A stretch of 64,000 nucleotides of DNA, taken from assembly GCF_000300335.1 (NCBI RefSeq), contig NZ_AMRM01000002.1:124001-188000 (forward strand). Direction: 5' to 3'. The stretch is from Nitratireductor pacificus pht-3B. Its GTDB lineage: Bacteria > Pseudomonadota > Alphaproteobacteria > Rhizobiales > Rhizobiaceae. A model generated the notes under the pieces. It was not told where the DNA came from. It did no database searches and saw nothing but the letters and a program-made list of their open reading frames with translations. Positions 43,014-52,475 of the stretch are shown here, piece after piece (the stretch's first letter is position 1; every line of letters begins with the position of its first letter). Made by a program: the position numbers and the translations under genes.

Positions 43014-44417
43014 TCAGGCGGCGAGCCGCCAGGCCAGTCCGGCGAGCATCGACAGGACCAGGACCGTGATCAGTCCCGCCCTCAGCCAGAATAGGGCGAA
43101 AACGGCGGCCAGCGTCAACAGCAGCGCCACCGGATCGAGGCTCTGCCAGACGGGCAGGTCGAGCGTCATGCCGGAACCGCGCCACGGGCGGGTCTCGGAG
43201 AACAGCGTGTGGAGGGCGAACCAGACGGCGAGGTTCATGATGACCCCGACGACCGCCGCGGTGACGGCCGACATGGCGCCGGTGAGCGACCGGTTGCCGC
43301 GCAGCGCCTCGACGAAGGGCGCGCCGAGGAAGATCCACAGGAAGCAGGGCACGAAGGTGACCCATGTGGTGAGGATGGCGGCAAGTGTCGCCGCCAGCAT
43401 GGGCGGCAGCGCGCCGGGGTCCCGGTAGGCGCCGAGGAAACCGACGAACTGCACCACTTGGATCAGCGGTCCGGGTGTCGTCTCCGCCATGCCGAGGCCG
43501 TCGAGCATCTCGCCGGGCTGCAGCCAGCCGTAATGGTCGACGGCCTGCTGCGCCACATAGGCGAGCACCGCATAGGCGCCGCCGAAGGTCACCACGGCCA
43601 TCTTGCTGAAGAACACGGCGATCCGGCTGAACACGTCGTCCGGGCCGAGCAGGGCGATGATCAGGGCCACCGGCGCGAGCCAAAGGACGAGACAGACGGC
43701 GCCCACCCGGAGCGACCAGCCGACATTGGGGCGGGCATGCGCCGGCGTCTCCGCGCCGATCAGCGAATCCGCGTCGCTCAGCACCGGGCCGGAGGCGGGA
43801 CCATGGCCGCCGCCGAGCCGGAACAGCGCCGAGCCGGCCCGCCCGCCGGCAAAGCCCACCAGGGCCGCGACGAGAATGATAAGCGGGAAGGCGATGTCGA
43901 AGGCGAAGATGGCGACGAAGGCGGCCACGGCGATGGCGATCATCGCCCAGTTCTTCATCGCCCGGCCGCCGATCCGCGCCACGGCGTGGAGCACCACGGC
44001 GAGCACCGCCGCCTTCAGCCCGAAGAACAGGCCCTCGACCAGCGGCGCGTTGCCGAAAGCCGCGTAGACGATGCTCAGGGCCAGGATGGAAAGGAAGCCC
44101 GGCAGCACGAACAGGGTTCCGGCAACGATCCCGCCGGCCGTCCGGTGCAGGAGCCAGCCGATATAGACGGCGAGTTGCTGCGCCTCCGGCCCCGGCAGGA
44201 GCATGCAGTAGTTGAGCGCGTGCAGGAACCGGTTCTCGCCGATCCAGCGCTTCTCCTCGACCAGGATGCGGTGCATGACGGCGATCTGTCCCGCCGGCCC
44301 GCCGAAGCTGAGGGCGGCCACCCGCAACCAGACCTTGACGCCCTCGGAAAAGGGAATGCCATGGGCCGCCGGCCCCTCGGAGCGGACGGGCGTTTCGGAG
44401 GCGAACCGGTCGGTCAT
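43014..44417 (-). CDS. chrA: Chromate efflux transporter
   Basis: 467 aa inner-membrane protein of the CHR family, long-chain (two-domain) type. The N-terminal half has ALSFGGPAGQIAVMHRILVEEKRW then LNYCMLLPGPEAQQLAVYIGW. The C-terminal half repeats the pattern with VVTFGGAYAVLAYVAQQAVD and DGLGMAETTPGPLIQVVQFVGF. The FGGP and PGP motifs typical of ChrA are present. The start ATG overlaps the stop of the ChrB gene (ATGA), showing translational coupling. Exports chromate from the cytoplasm. Confidence 0.93.
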   Translation of the reverse strand: MTDRFASETPVRSEGPAAHGIPFSEGVKVWLRVAALSFGGPAGQIAVMHRILVEEKRWIGENRFLHALNYCMLLPGPEAQQLAVYIGWLLHRTAGGIVAGTLFVLPGFLSILALSIVYAAFGNAPLVEGLFFGLKAAVLAVVLHAVARIGGRAMKNWAMIAIAVAAFVAIFAFDIAFPLIILVAALVGFAGGRAGSALFRLGGGHGPASGPVLSDADSLIGAETPAHARPNVGWSLRVGAVCLVLWLAPVALIIALLGPDDVFSRIAVFFSKMAVVTFGGAYAVLAYVAQQAVDHYGWLQPGEMLDGLGMAETTPGPLIQVVQFVGFLGAYRDPGALPPMLAATLAAILTTWVTFVPCFLWIFLGAPFVEALRGNRSLTGAMSAVTAAVVGVIMNLAVWFALHTLFSETRPWRGSGMTLDLPVWQSLDPVALLLTLAAVFALFWLRAGLITVLVLSMLAGLAWRLAA

Positions 44418-45238
44418 CGGACGCTTCCTCCCCTGGCCGCCGGCCAGTTGTGGGTCTCGCCGGTGGCGTCCCGGCACCAGCGGTAGAAGGCGTCGTAAAG
44501 CAGGATGCCCGCCTCGAGCTGCTGCAGATCGTCGGCGAACATGCGCGACAGGCCGAGTGAGGCGGCGAGCAGGCCGGCCGCCTGCGGCGCGAGATCGAGC
44601 CGCGCCGTGTCCGCCCCGCGGACGATGGTGGCGAGCGTCAGGAGCGGCGGGATCGCCAGGCCGAATTCCTCGACCATCACGTCGAATGTGCAGGCCGTGC
44701 CGCGATGGCTCCAGAACACGCCCTCGATGTCGAACGGCGTAGCGTCGAAGCGCTCGCCGACCATGGCCACCTCCTGCGGCGCGACGAACAGGAAGCTGGC
44801 GTCCGGGTCGATGAAGCGGCGGATGAGCCACGGGCAGGCGATGCGGTCGATCTTCGGCCGCGCCCTTGTGACCCATACCGTCCCGCCGGAGGCCGTGGTG
44901 TCGGGCAGCCGCTCGACCGGCACGGCGGGGAGGCCGGCGGCGATCCAGGCTTCGAAACCGCCCTCCAGCGTTTCGGCGGCGAGGCCGTCATGGCGCAGCC
45001 ATGCGGCGGTTCCCTCGCTGAGCTTCCTGCCCTGCTGGCAGATGACGATGGCCGACGGCGCCTTGATGCTTGCGGCCCATTCGCGCACGGCATGGTGCGG
45101 CCGGCGCACGGAGCCTGGCACGAGCCGGGGATCGGCGGAAAAATCCTCGTCGGTGCGCACGTCGATCAGCGCGGGGCAATGCGGCGTGCCGACCAGCCGG
45201 GCGAGCTTGTCGATGGAGATCGTGGTGGGAGAGGGCAT
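44414..45238 (-). CDS. chrB: Rhodanese-ChrB fusion protein
   Basis: 274 aa. Residues 1-110 form a rhodanese-like domain (CPALIDVRTDEDF, VICQQGRKLSEGTAAWLRHDG with the active-site Cys, LEGGFEAWIAAGLP). Residues 125-265 are the ChrB C-terminal domain (TRARPKIDRIACPWLIRRFIDPDASFLFVAP, HRGTACTFDVMVEEFGL). The usual ChrB N-terminal DNA-binding part is replaced by the rhodanese, so this form may act as a chromate-handling enzyme or sensor rather than a repressor. First gene of the chrB-chrA pair. Confidence 0.88.
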   Translation of the reverse strand: MPSPTTISIDKLARLVGTPHCPALIDVRTDEDFSADPRLVPGSVRRPHHAVREWAASIKAPSAIVICQQGRKLSEGTAAWLRHDGLAAETLEGGFEAWIAAGLPAVPVERLPDTTASGGTVWVTRARPKIDRIACPWLIRRFIDPDASFLFVAPQEVAMVGERFDATPFDIEGVFWSHRGTACTFDVMVEEFGLAIPPLLTLATIVRGADTARLDLAPQAAGLLAASLGLSRMFADDLQQLEAGILLYDAFYRWCRDATGETHNWPAARGGSVR

Positions 45239-45428
45239 GGCGCGTCCTTCCGTTTGACGGGTTTGATGGACGCGATTCTTGGGCTGGCGCCTCGTGGGGA
45301 GATCGCGATCCCCATGGAAAACTCATGCCTCCGGCCGGGTGGGCTTGTCAAGCGTGCCTCAGGAGGGTGGGGCGGCGACGATGAGGTCAACGGATGTCGC
45401 GTCGACCCCCACTCCGACCGCTTCGCGG

Positions 45429-45640
45429 CCACCTCTCCCCCGGGAGGGCAGGGCAATTGTATATGGCGGCGCAGTACCCCCACCCCTTACCCCTCCCCTC
45501 AAGGGGGAGGGGAATGGTGGAGCGCAGCACCTTTCTTCCCTCCCCCTTGAGGGGAGGGATCGAGGGTGGGGGTCGCAGGCGAAGCCTGCAAGAAAAATCA
45601 TATGCGATTGCCCTGCCCGGGAGGGGGAGAGGTGGCTTGC
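45429..45640. repeat. Nested extragenic inverted repeat (CCCTC..GAGGG family)
   Basis: An outer pair of arms (GCCACCTCTCCC with GGGAGGGCAGGGCAAT near 45429-45458, and its inverse near 45608-45637) encloses an inner pair with CTCCCCTCAAGGGGGAGGGG (about 45494 on) and its inverse near 45541-45560. The right part, including GGGGGTCGCAGGC and AAGCCTGCAAGAAAAA, matches 30145-30175. The gap 45239-45696 between chrB and edd contains this repeat and no gene. Confidence 0.85.
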
Positions 45641-45696
45641 GAAGCAAGACGGAGTGGGGGTGATCGGCGCGGTGTCGCCCCGAGTTGGGGGTGCTG

Positions 45697-47511
45697 TCAG
45701 AACACCGCCGCGCCCTGGTCGGCGCGGCCGGCGAGCTGGCGGAAGCCGGCGAACAATTCGCGCCCCATGCCGAACTGGTTGCCCGAGAGATCTGCGTCGG
45801 CGTTCTCGCGGGCAGCGAGTTCGCCGGCATCGATCAGCACTTCGAGCGTACCCATTTCCGCGTCGAGGCGCATCGGATCGCCGTCGCGCACCCGGCCGAT
45901 CATGCCGCCGTCCAGCGCCTCGGGCGTGACGTGGATCGCCGCCGGCACCTTGCCCGAAGCGCCCGACATGCGCCCGTCGGTGACGAGCGCGATGCGATGG
46001 CCGCGATCCTGCAGCACGCCGAGCGCGGGGGTGAGCTTGTGCAGTTCCGGCATGCCGTTCGCCTTCGGTCCCTGGAAGCGGATGACGGCGATGAAGTCGC
46101 GGTCGAGCTGGCCGGCCTTGAACGCCGCCTGCATCTCCTCCTGCGAATGGAACACCAGCGCCGGCGCCTCGATCACCCGGTGCTCCGGCTTGACCGCCGA
46201 GACCTTGATGATCGACTTGCCGAGATTGCCGGACAGCACCTTGAGGCCGCCCGTCGCCTGGAAGGGCTTCGCGGCGGTGGACAGCACCTTGGCGTTGCCG
46301 CTCGTGGCGGGTGCGGGCAGGCGGACCACCGTTCCGTCGTCGGCGAGCTTCGCCTCGACCGTGTAGGGGCGCAGGCCCTCACCCCAGATGGTGCCGACAT
46401 CCTCGTGCAGATAGCCGTCGTCGATCAGCTCGCGGATCAGGAAGCCCATGCCGCCGGCGGCGTGGAAATGGTTCACGTCGGCAAGCCCGTTCGGGTAGAC
46501 GCGGGCGATCAGCGGCACGTGGTCGGATATCTCCGCGATGTCGTCCCAGGTGAGCCTGATGCCGGCCGCCGCCGCCATGGCGACGAGATGCATGGTGTGG
46601 TTGGTCGAGCCGCCCGTGGCGTTCAGCCCGACCACGCCGTTGACGATCGAGCGCTCGTCGATCATGCGCCCGACCGGCGTGTAGTCATTGCCGAGCGCGG
46701 TGATGGCGAGCGCCCGCTTCGCCGCTTCCTTCGTCAGCGCGTCGCGCAGCGGCGTGTTGGGGTTGACGAAGGAGGAACCCGGCGTGTGCAGGCCCATGAT
46801 CTCCATCAGCATCTGGTTGGAATTGGCCGTGCCGTAGAAGGTGCAGGTGCCGGGGCCGTGATAGGATTTCGATTCCGCCTCGAGCAGCGCCGTCCGGTCC
46901 ACCTTGCCCTCGGCGTAGAGCTGGCGGATGCGCGCCTTCTCGTCATTGGGGAGCCCGGAAGTCATCGGCCCGGCGGGGATGAAGACGGCCGGCAGATGGC
47001 CGAAGGTCAGCGCCGCGATGACGAGGCCCGGCACGATCTTGTCGCAGACGCCGAGATAGACGGCCGCGTCGAACATGTTGTGCGACAGACCGACCGCCGC
47101 CGCCATGGCGATCACGTCGCGCGAAAAGAGAGAAAGCTCCATGCCGGGCTGGCCCTGGGTGACGCCGTCGCACATGGCCGGCACGCCGCCCGCCACCTGC
47201 GCCACGCCGCCCGCCGCGCGCGCCGCTTCCCTGATGAGCTCGGGAAAAGGCTCGAAGGGCTGATGCGCCGAAAGCATGTCGTTATAGGCGGTGATGATGC
47301 CGATATTGGCCACCCGGTCGCCGGCCAGCGCCGCCTTGTCGGCGGGGCCGCAGGCGGCGAAGCCGTGGGCGAGGTTGCCGCAGGAGAGCACGGAGCGGTG
47401 CACGGCCTGTCCGGCGGCCTCGTCGAGACGGGCGAGATAGGCCTCGCGGCCTTTGCGCGAGCGCTCGCGAATGCGGGCTGTGACGGCTTCGATCTCGGGT
47501 CGTGCGGTCAT
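45697..47511 (-). CDS. edd: Phosphogluconate dehydratase
   Basis: 604 aa Fe-S enzyme of the Entner-Doudoroff pathway converting 6-phosphogluconate to 2-keto-3-deoxy-6-phosphogluconate. IlvD/Edd family: [73 protein letters not shown] and [19 protein letters not shown] carry the cluster cysteines. [16 protein letters not shown] is near the C-terminus. Length is standard for Edd rather than IlvD, and the zwf-pgl context confirms it. Third gene of the operon; the aldolase gene eda is not in the window. Confidence 0.95.
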   Translation of the reverse strand: MTARPEIEAVTARIRERSRKGREAYLARLDEAAGQAVHRSVLSCGNLAHGFAACGPADKAALAGDRVANIGIITAYNDMLSAHQPFEPFPELIREAARAAGGVAQVAGGVPAMCDGVTQGQPGMELSLFSRDVIAMAAAVGLSHNMFDAAVYLGVCDKIVPGLVIAALTFGHLPAVFIPAGPMTSGLPNDEKARIRQLYAEGKVDRTALLEAESKSYHGPGTCTFYGTANSNQMLMEIMGLHTPGSSFVNPNTPLRDALTKEAAKRALAITALGNDYTPVGRMIDERSIVNGVVGLNATGGSTNHTMHLVAMAAAAGIRLTWDDIAEISDHVPLIARVYPNGLADVNHFHAAGGMGFLIRELIDDGYLHEDVGTIWGEGLRPYTVEAKLADDGTVVRLPAPATSGNAKVLSTAAKPFQATGGLKVLSGNLGKSIIKVSAVKPEHRVIEAPALVFHSQEEMQAAFKAGQLDRDFIAVIRFQGPKANGMPELHKLTPALGVLQDRGHRIALVTDGRMSGASGKVPAAIHVTPEALDGGMIGRVRDGDPMRLDAEMGTLEVLIDAGELAARENADADLSGNQFGMGRELFAGFRQLAGRADQGAAVF

Positions 47512-47578
47512 GGCATGCGTCCTGTGTTGCGCAGGTCCTGCTCGGGGAGGGCGGCGGGACCAGACGGTCGGTGCGCGG

Positions 47579-48286
47579 CTAGCGCTTCGGGGCCCAGTAG
47601 ATCTGGGCGGTATTCTTCGCCGCCTTCAGAACGGCGCCGATGGGCGAGGCGGGTCCGGGCGTGGCGGCCAGCGCTGCTTCCAGCGTGTCCTTCTTGTCGT
47701 CGCCCTCGATATGCAGCGCCAGGAAGCGTGCGCCGGCAATGCGCTGCATGGAGAGGGTGAGGCGCGGCTCGCCGGCGCTCAGCGCATGGACGGGCAGGAC
47801 GCTTGGACCTTCGCCCGGAAGCAAAAGGGCTTCGATATCGGCGGCATCGGGGAAGAAGGACGCGGTATGCCGGTCCGCCCCCATGCCGAGCACGACGACG
47901 TCGAGCGGCCAGGCAAGGCGGGCAAGGGCGGCGCTCGCCTCCTCCGCGGCGTCCTCGACGTTCTCGGCGCTGTTGTAGAGGCCGATGAAATCGGCGCGCG
48001 CCGCCTCGTTCTGCAACAGGTGCTGGGCGACGAGACGCGCGTTGGAGCGCGGCGAATCGTTGGGCACGAAGCGCTCGTCCACCAGCGTCACGGTGATCTT
48101 GTCCCAGGCGATGCCGTGGCTGGAAAGCCGGTCGAAGAACAGCGCCGGCGTGCGTCCGCCCGAAACCGCGATCGTGGCGCTGCCGCGCTCTTCGACCGCC
48201 GCCTGCAATTGCCGCGCGACGGCATCCGAAAGCGCGCCGGCGAGGTCGGAAGGCGATGGGAATTCGTGCCAGGCATGGTCGGCCAT
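47579..48286 (-). CDS. pgl: 6-phosphogluconolactonase
   Basis: 235 aa from MADHAWHEF (48286), two bases after the zwf stop. Glucosamine-6-phosphate isomerase-like fold: [42 protein letters not shown] and [21 protein letters not shown]. The last motif normally reads GxGxDGHTAS; here the G of DGH is R (ADRHTAS), a small variation seen at a conserved loop. Hydrolyses the product of Zwf to 6-phosphogluconate. Confidence 0.94.
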   Translation of the reverse strand: MADHAWHEFPSPSDLAGALSDAVARQLQAAVEERGSATIAVSGGRTPALFFDRLSSHGIAWDKITVTLVDERFVPNDSPRSNARLVAQHLLQNEAARADFIGLYNSAENVEDAAEEASAALARLAWPLDVVVLGMGADRHTASFFPDAADIEALLLPGEGPSVLPVHALSAGEPRLTLSMQRIAGARFLALHIEGDDKKDTLEAALAATPGPASPIGAVLKAAKNTAQIYWAPKR

Positions 48287-48288
48287 CG

Positions 48289-49761
48289 TCAGGTGCTCTC
48301 GTGCCAGGTGCGCCCGTCGCGCTCGATCAGGGCGATCGACGCGGAGGGTCCCCATGTGCCCGCCGTATAGCCCTGCACGGGCTGTCTGCCGTCTTCCCAG
48401 GCGGCCAGGATCGGGTCGATCCAGCGCCAGGCGGCCTCCACCTCGTCGCGCCGCATGAAAAGGGTCTGGTTGCCGCGGATGACATCCATGATCAGCCGTT
48501 CATAGGCGTCCGGATTGCGCACGTCGAAGGATTCGGCGAAGCTCATGTCGAGCGGCACATGGCGCAGGCGCATGCCGCCCGGACCGGGATCCTTGATCAT
48601 GATCCACTGCTTCACGCCCTCGTCGGGCTGCAGCCGGATCACGAGCTGGTTGGCGAACACCTTGCCGGCGCCCTCGCCGAAGATCGAATGCGGGATCGGC
48701 TTGAATTCGATGACGATCTCCGACACGCGCTCGGCCAGCCGCTTGCCGGTGCGCAGGTAGAACGGGACGCCGGCCCAGCGCCAGTTCTCGATCTCCGCCT
48801 TGATGGCGACGAAGGTCTCCGTGTCGCTGGCACCGCTTTCCAGTTCCTGCGCATAGCCCTTGACCGCGCCTCCGTTCGAGGCGCCGGCGCGGTACTGGCC
48901 GCGCACGGTGATCTTTTCCGCATGGGTGGCGTCGACGGGCTTCAGCGCCCGCAGCACTTTCAGCTTCTCGTCGCGCACCGTGTCGGCGTCCATCGAGGCC
49001 GGCGCCTCCATGGCGACCAGGCAGAGGAGCTGGAGAATGTGGTTCTGCACCATGTCGCGCAGCGCGCCCGCCTTGTCGTAGTAGCCGGCGCGGCCCTCCA
49101 GCCCGACGGATTCCGCCACGGTGATCTGCACATGGTCGATATGGGCCGAGTTCCAGAGGGGCTCGTAGAGGGCGTTGGCGAAGCGCAGCGCCATCAGGTT
49201 CTGCACCGTCTCCTTGCCGAGATAGTGGTCGATGCGGAACACGTTGTGCTCGTCGAACACGCGGCCGATGGCGTCGTTCAGCTCCTTCGCGGAGGACAGC
49301 GAGCGGCCGATCGGCTTCTCGACGATCACCCGCGCCGTTTCCGTCGAAAGTCCGTGCTCGGAAATCTGCTCGACAATGTCGTCGAACAGGCTCGGCGCGA
49401 CGGCCATGTAGAAGGCGCGCACGCTCGTGCTGTCGCCGATCTCCGTCTTCAGCTCGGCGAAGCCGTCGCCCGATTTCGCATCCGCCGGCACGTAGGAAAG
49501 GCGGGCCAGGAAATGCTTTAGCTCGCCCGGCTCGATATCGCCCTTGGCGACATGTTCGCGGATCGCCTTCTCGGCGAAGGCGCGGAATTCCTCGCCGCTG
49601 AGCTTCGTTCGCGACGAGCCGATGATGCGCGTCGGGTCGCTGAACTGCCCCGCCCTTTGCCGCTGGTAGAGAGCCGGCAGCAGCTTGCGCTCCGACAGGT
49701 CTCCCGTGGCGCCGAACACCACCAGGTCAAAAGGCTCAACCGGAATTGTCTGGCTGGTCAT
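48289..49761 (-). CDS. zwf: Glucose-6-phosphate 1-dehydrogenase
   Basis: 490 aa, standard length. The coenzyme site VVFGATGDLSERKLLPALYQ is at the N-terminus. The substrate motif RIDHYLGKETVQNLMALRFAN, with the catalytic His and Lys, is near residue 175. Then comes DHVQITVAESVGLEGRAGYYDKAGALRDMVQNH. First gene of zwf-pgl-edd, feeding glucose-6-phosphate into the Entner-Doudoroff route and making NADPH. Upstream 49762-49975 is a 214-base divergent gap shared with the aldehyde dehydrogenase. Confidence 0.97.
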   Translation of the reverse strand: MTSQTIPVEPFDLVVFGATGDLSERKLLPALYQRQRAGQFSDPTRIIGSSRTKLSGEEFRAFAEKAIREHVAKGDIEPGELKHFLARLSYVPADAKSGDGFAELKTEIGDSTSVRAFYMAVAPSLFDDIVEQISEHGLSTETARVIVEKPIGRSLSSAKELNDAIGRVFDEHNVFRIDHYLGKETVQNLMALRFANALYEPLWNSAHIDHVQITVAESVGLEGRAGYYDKAGALRDMVQNHILQLLCLVAMEAPASMDADTVRDEKLKVLRALKPVDATHAEKITVRGQYRAGASNGGAVKGYAQELESGASDTETFVAIKAEIENWRWAGVPFYLRTGKRLAERVSEIVIEFKPIPHSIFGEGAGKVFANQLVIRLQPDEGVKQWIMIKDPGPGGMRLRHVPLDMSFAESFDVRNPDAYERLIMDVIRGNQTLFMRRDEVEAAWRWIDPILAAWEDGRQPVQGYTAGTWGPSASIALIERDGRTWHEST

Positions 49762-49975
49762 CGTCGCTCCGCTTGCCTCGCAGTTTGTGTGCCGATGCTA
49801 TAGTCTAATCGATTTAAGAAAGCCAGACGGGAAAGCTGCCGGATGCGGTTCGGGGCATGTGCGCCAATGCCGCGCTCGCGTTTGTGCCTTGACATGGCGA
49901 CGCATGGCGGGTTTCCCATGGTTCCGTCGTTGAGCATAAGCTCGCGCGCACAGAATACAAACCGGAGCGGCAGGG

Positions 49976-51451
49976 ATGGGCACCCATTTTTCGCGCAGCG
50001 TGGCCGAGGGCCGCGCCTTCATGCAGTTGATCGACGGTCGCTCGGTCGATTCCCTTTCGGGCGAGCGGATCGATGTCCTGTCACCTTCCGACGGCAGGGT
50101 TTTCGCCACGATCCCCGCAGCCAACGCCGCGGATGTCGATCTGGCGGTGAAGGCCGCGCGGCGCGCCTTCGACGAGGAGCCGTGGAGCCGGATGCCGGCG
50201 GTCGAGCGCGGCCGCTGCCTGACGCGCCTGTTCCAGCTCGTCGAGAAGAACGGCGAGGAACTGGCCGCCCTCGAATCGCGCGACACGGGCAAGCCGGTCC
50301 GCCAGGGCAAGGCGGACGTCACGGCCACCATGCGCTACTACGAGTTCTACGGCGGCGCAGCCGACAAGATCCATGGCGACACGATCCCCTTCCTGGAAGG
50401 ATACACGGCGCTCACCCTGCGCGAGCCGCATGGCGTGGTGGTCGGCATCACGCCGTGGAACTATCCGCTGCAGATCCTCGCCCGCGTGGTCGGCGCGGCG
50501 CTGGCCATGGGCAACACGCTGGTCATCAAGCCGGCGGAAGACGCCTCGCTGACGACGCTGCGCATCGCCGAACTGGCGCTCGAGGCCGGCATCCCCGAAG
50601 GCGTGTTCAACGTCGTCACTGGCTATGGCCGCACGGCGGGTGCGGCCCTTTCGGCGCATCCGCTGGTCGACTACGTGACCTTCACCGGCTCGCCGATGAC
50701 CGGCACGGCGATCCAGCAGGCAGCCGCCGTCAACAATCGCGGCGTGACGATGGAGCTGGGCGGCAAGTCGCCGCAGATCGTCTTCGCCGACGCCGACATC
50801 GAGGCGGCACTTCCGGTGCTGGTCAACGCCATCATCCAGAACGGCGGCCAGACCTGCTCGGCGGGCAGCCGCATCCTGATCGAGAAGCCGGTCTATGAGC
50901 AGGTGGCGGCCGCGCTGGCCGAGCGCTTCTCGAAGCTCGTGGCCGGCCCGCACGATGCCGATCTCGACATTGGCCCGCTGATCAATCGGGCACAGCGCGA
51001 CCGGGTGGCCGGGTTTGTCCAGGCGGCCGAGGAAGCCGGCATGCCGCTTCTCGCCCGCGGTACGGTGCATGCCGACGCCCCGTCGGGCGGCTTCTATCAC
51101 GCGCCGGTTCTGTTCGGGGACGTCGATCCGGATGCGGCGCTGGCGCAGGACGAGGTGTTCGGCCCGGTTCTGGCGCTGTTCCCCTTCGCCGACGAGGCGG
51201 AGGCGGTGCGCCTCGCCAACGGAACGGAGTTCGGCCTGGTCGCCGGCGTCTGGACGCGCGACGGCGCACGTCAGCACCGGGTCGCCAAGCGCGTGCGCGC
51301 CGGGCAGGTCTTCGTCAACGGCTATGGCGCCGGCGGCGGCATCGAGTTGCCCTTCGGCGGCTTCAAGAAGTCGGGGCATGGACGCGAGAAGGGTTTCGAG
51401 GCCCTGTTCGACATGTCCGCCACAAAAACCATCGTTTTCAATCACGGGTAA
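49976..51451 (+). CDS. NAD(P)-dependent aldehyde dehydrogenase (betaine-aldehyde type)
   Basis: 491 aa. The coenzyme-binding stretch TPWNYPLQILARVVGAALAMGN is followed by VIKPAEDASLTTLRIAEL and FTGSPMTGTAIQQAAA. The catalytic Glu is in TMELGGKSPQIVFADAD and the catalytic Cys in NGGQTCSAGSRILIEKP. The C-terminal FVNGYGAGGGIELPFGGFKKSGHGREKG is typical of the betaine/aminoaldehyde group. Probably co-transcribed with the SDR that starts 13 bases later: an alcohol-to-aldehyde-to-acid pair is likely. Substrate unknown. Confidence 0.92.
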   Translation: MGTHFSRSVAEGRAFMQLIDGRSVDSLSGERIDVLSPSDGRVFATIPAANAADVDLAVKAARRAFDEEPWSRMPAVERGRCLTRLFQLVEKNGEELAALESRDTGKPVRQGKADVTATMRYYEFYGGAADKIHGDTIPFLEGYTALTLREPHGVVVGITPWNYPLQILARVVGAALAMGNTLVIKPAEDASLTTLRIAELALEAGIPEGVFNVVTGYGRTAGAALSAHPLVDYVTFTGSPMTGTAIQQAAAVNNRGVTMELGGKSPQIVFADADIEAALPVLVNAIIQNGGQTCSAGSRILIEKPVYEQVAAALAERFSKLVAGPHDADLDIGPLINRAQRDRVAGFVQAAEEAGMPLLARGTVHADAPSGGFYHAPVLFGDVDPDAALAQDEVFGPVLALFPFADEAEAVRLANGTEFGLVAGVWTRDGARQHRVAKRVRAGQVFVNGYGAGGGIELPFGGFKKSGHGREKGFEALFDMSATKTIVFNHG

Positions 51452-51464
51452 CAGGAATTTCAGC

Positions 51465-52214
51465 ATGGCTCGACTTGATGGCAAGGTCGCCGTCATCACC
51501 GGCGCGGCGTCCGGTTTTGGCGCGGGAATGGCGAAGCGCTTCGCGGAGGAGGGGGCGAAGGTCATCGTCGCCGATCTGAACGCCAAAGGCGCCGCGCGCA
51601 TCGCCGACGAGATCGGCGAGGCGGCGCTGCCGGTAACCGCCGACGTCTCCATGAAGGCCGACGTGGAAGCCATGGTCGAGGCCGCGATGCAGGCGCATGG
51701 CCGTCTCGACATCATGGTCAACAATGCAGGCTTCACCCATCGCAACGGCGACCTGCTCGAAGTCGATGAGGAAACCTTCGACCTGATCACCGCGGTCAAC
51801 ATGAAGGCGATCTATCATTCGACGCTCGCCGTCGTTCCGATCATGGAAAAGCAGGGCGGCGGCTCGATCATCACCACCGCCTCGACGGCAGGGCTCAGGC
51901 CGCGGCCGGGTCTCACCTGGTACAATGCCTCGAAGGGCTGGGCGATCACCGCCACCAAGTCGATGGCCGTCGAGCTGGCGCCGAAGAACATCAGGGTCAA
52001 CTGCCTCTGCCCCGTCGCGGGCGAGACGGGCATGCTCGGCCAGTTCATGGGCGAGGACACGCCGGAAAAGCGCGCGCAGTTCCGCGCCTCGATTCCACTC
52101 GGCCGCCTATCGACGCCGCTCGACATCGCCAATGCGGCGCTCTGGCTGGCCTCCGGAGAGGCCGAGTTCATCACCGGCGTGGCGCTGGAGGTGGATGGCG
52201 GGCGCTGCATCTAG
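51465..52214 (+). CDS. Short-chain dehydrogenase/reductase (glucose 3-dehydrogenase-like SDR)
   Basis: 249 aa classical SDR. Cofactor motif VAVITGAASGFGAGMAKRF, then VADLNAKG with an Asp favouring NAD, NNAGFTHRNGDL, and the catalytic triad in IITTASTAGLRPRPG and WYNASKGWA (Ser, Tyr, Lys). C-terminus FITGVALEVDGGRCI is standard. It follows the aldehyde dehydrogenase and probably supplies its substrate or acts on a related alcohol. Confidence 0.92.
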   Translation: MARLDGKVAVITGAASGFGAGMAKRFAEEGAKVIVADLNAKGAARIADEIGEAALPVTADVSMKADVEAMVEAAMQAHGRLDIMVNNAGFTHRNGDLLEVDEETFDLITAVNMKAIYHSTLAVVPIMEKQGGGSIITTASTAGLRPRPGLTWYNASKGWAITATKSMAVELAPKNIRVNCLCPVAGETGMLGQFMGEDTPEKRAQFRASIPLGRLSTPLDIANAALWLASGEAEFITGVALEVDGGRCI

Positions 52215-52346
52215 ATCGCCGTGCGTCCGAAAGGACGCAAACCAGATCCCACGCGTCCCTTCGGACGCAAGAAGGACGATCCAGATCATTGACCGAGCAT
52301 CGGAACAGCCGAAAACCGGAGTCCACGTTTTGGTCCGATGCTCTGA
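52211..52346. repeat. Extragenic repeat shared with 39427-39526
   Basis: Starts at the SDR stop with CTAGATCGCCG and carries TTCGGACGCA, AAGGACGATCC, GAAAACCGG and GTTTTGGTCC in the same order as the copy before folD. This copy has an extra internal block (GTGCGTCCGAAAGGACGC). A further stem, CAATTCCGG with CCGGAATTG (52373-52381/52406-52414), lies between it and the SLC13 gene. Confidence 0.7.
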
Positions 52347-52475
52347 GCGCCCTTGCCGATCTTTCTTCTGGACAATTCCGGAGCCGGGGGAACCTGCCGG
52401 CCTTCCCGGAATTGCCCAATTCAGACGGACGGTTCAAGCTGAGGGCCGGCGGGTTCAAGAGAGGGGCACGATCAC

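Noticed and set aside
45685-47760. 691-codon open frame on the plus strand
   Set aside because: Antisense to edd and the end of pgl, with no recognisable motif.
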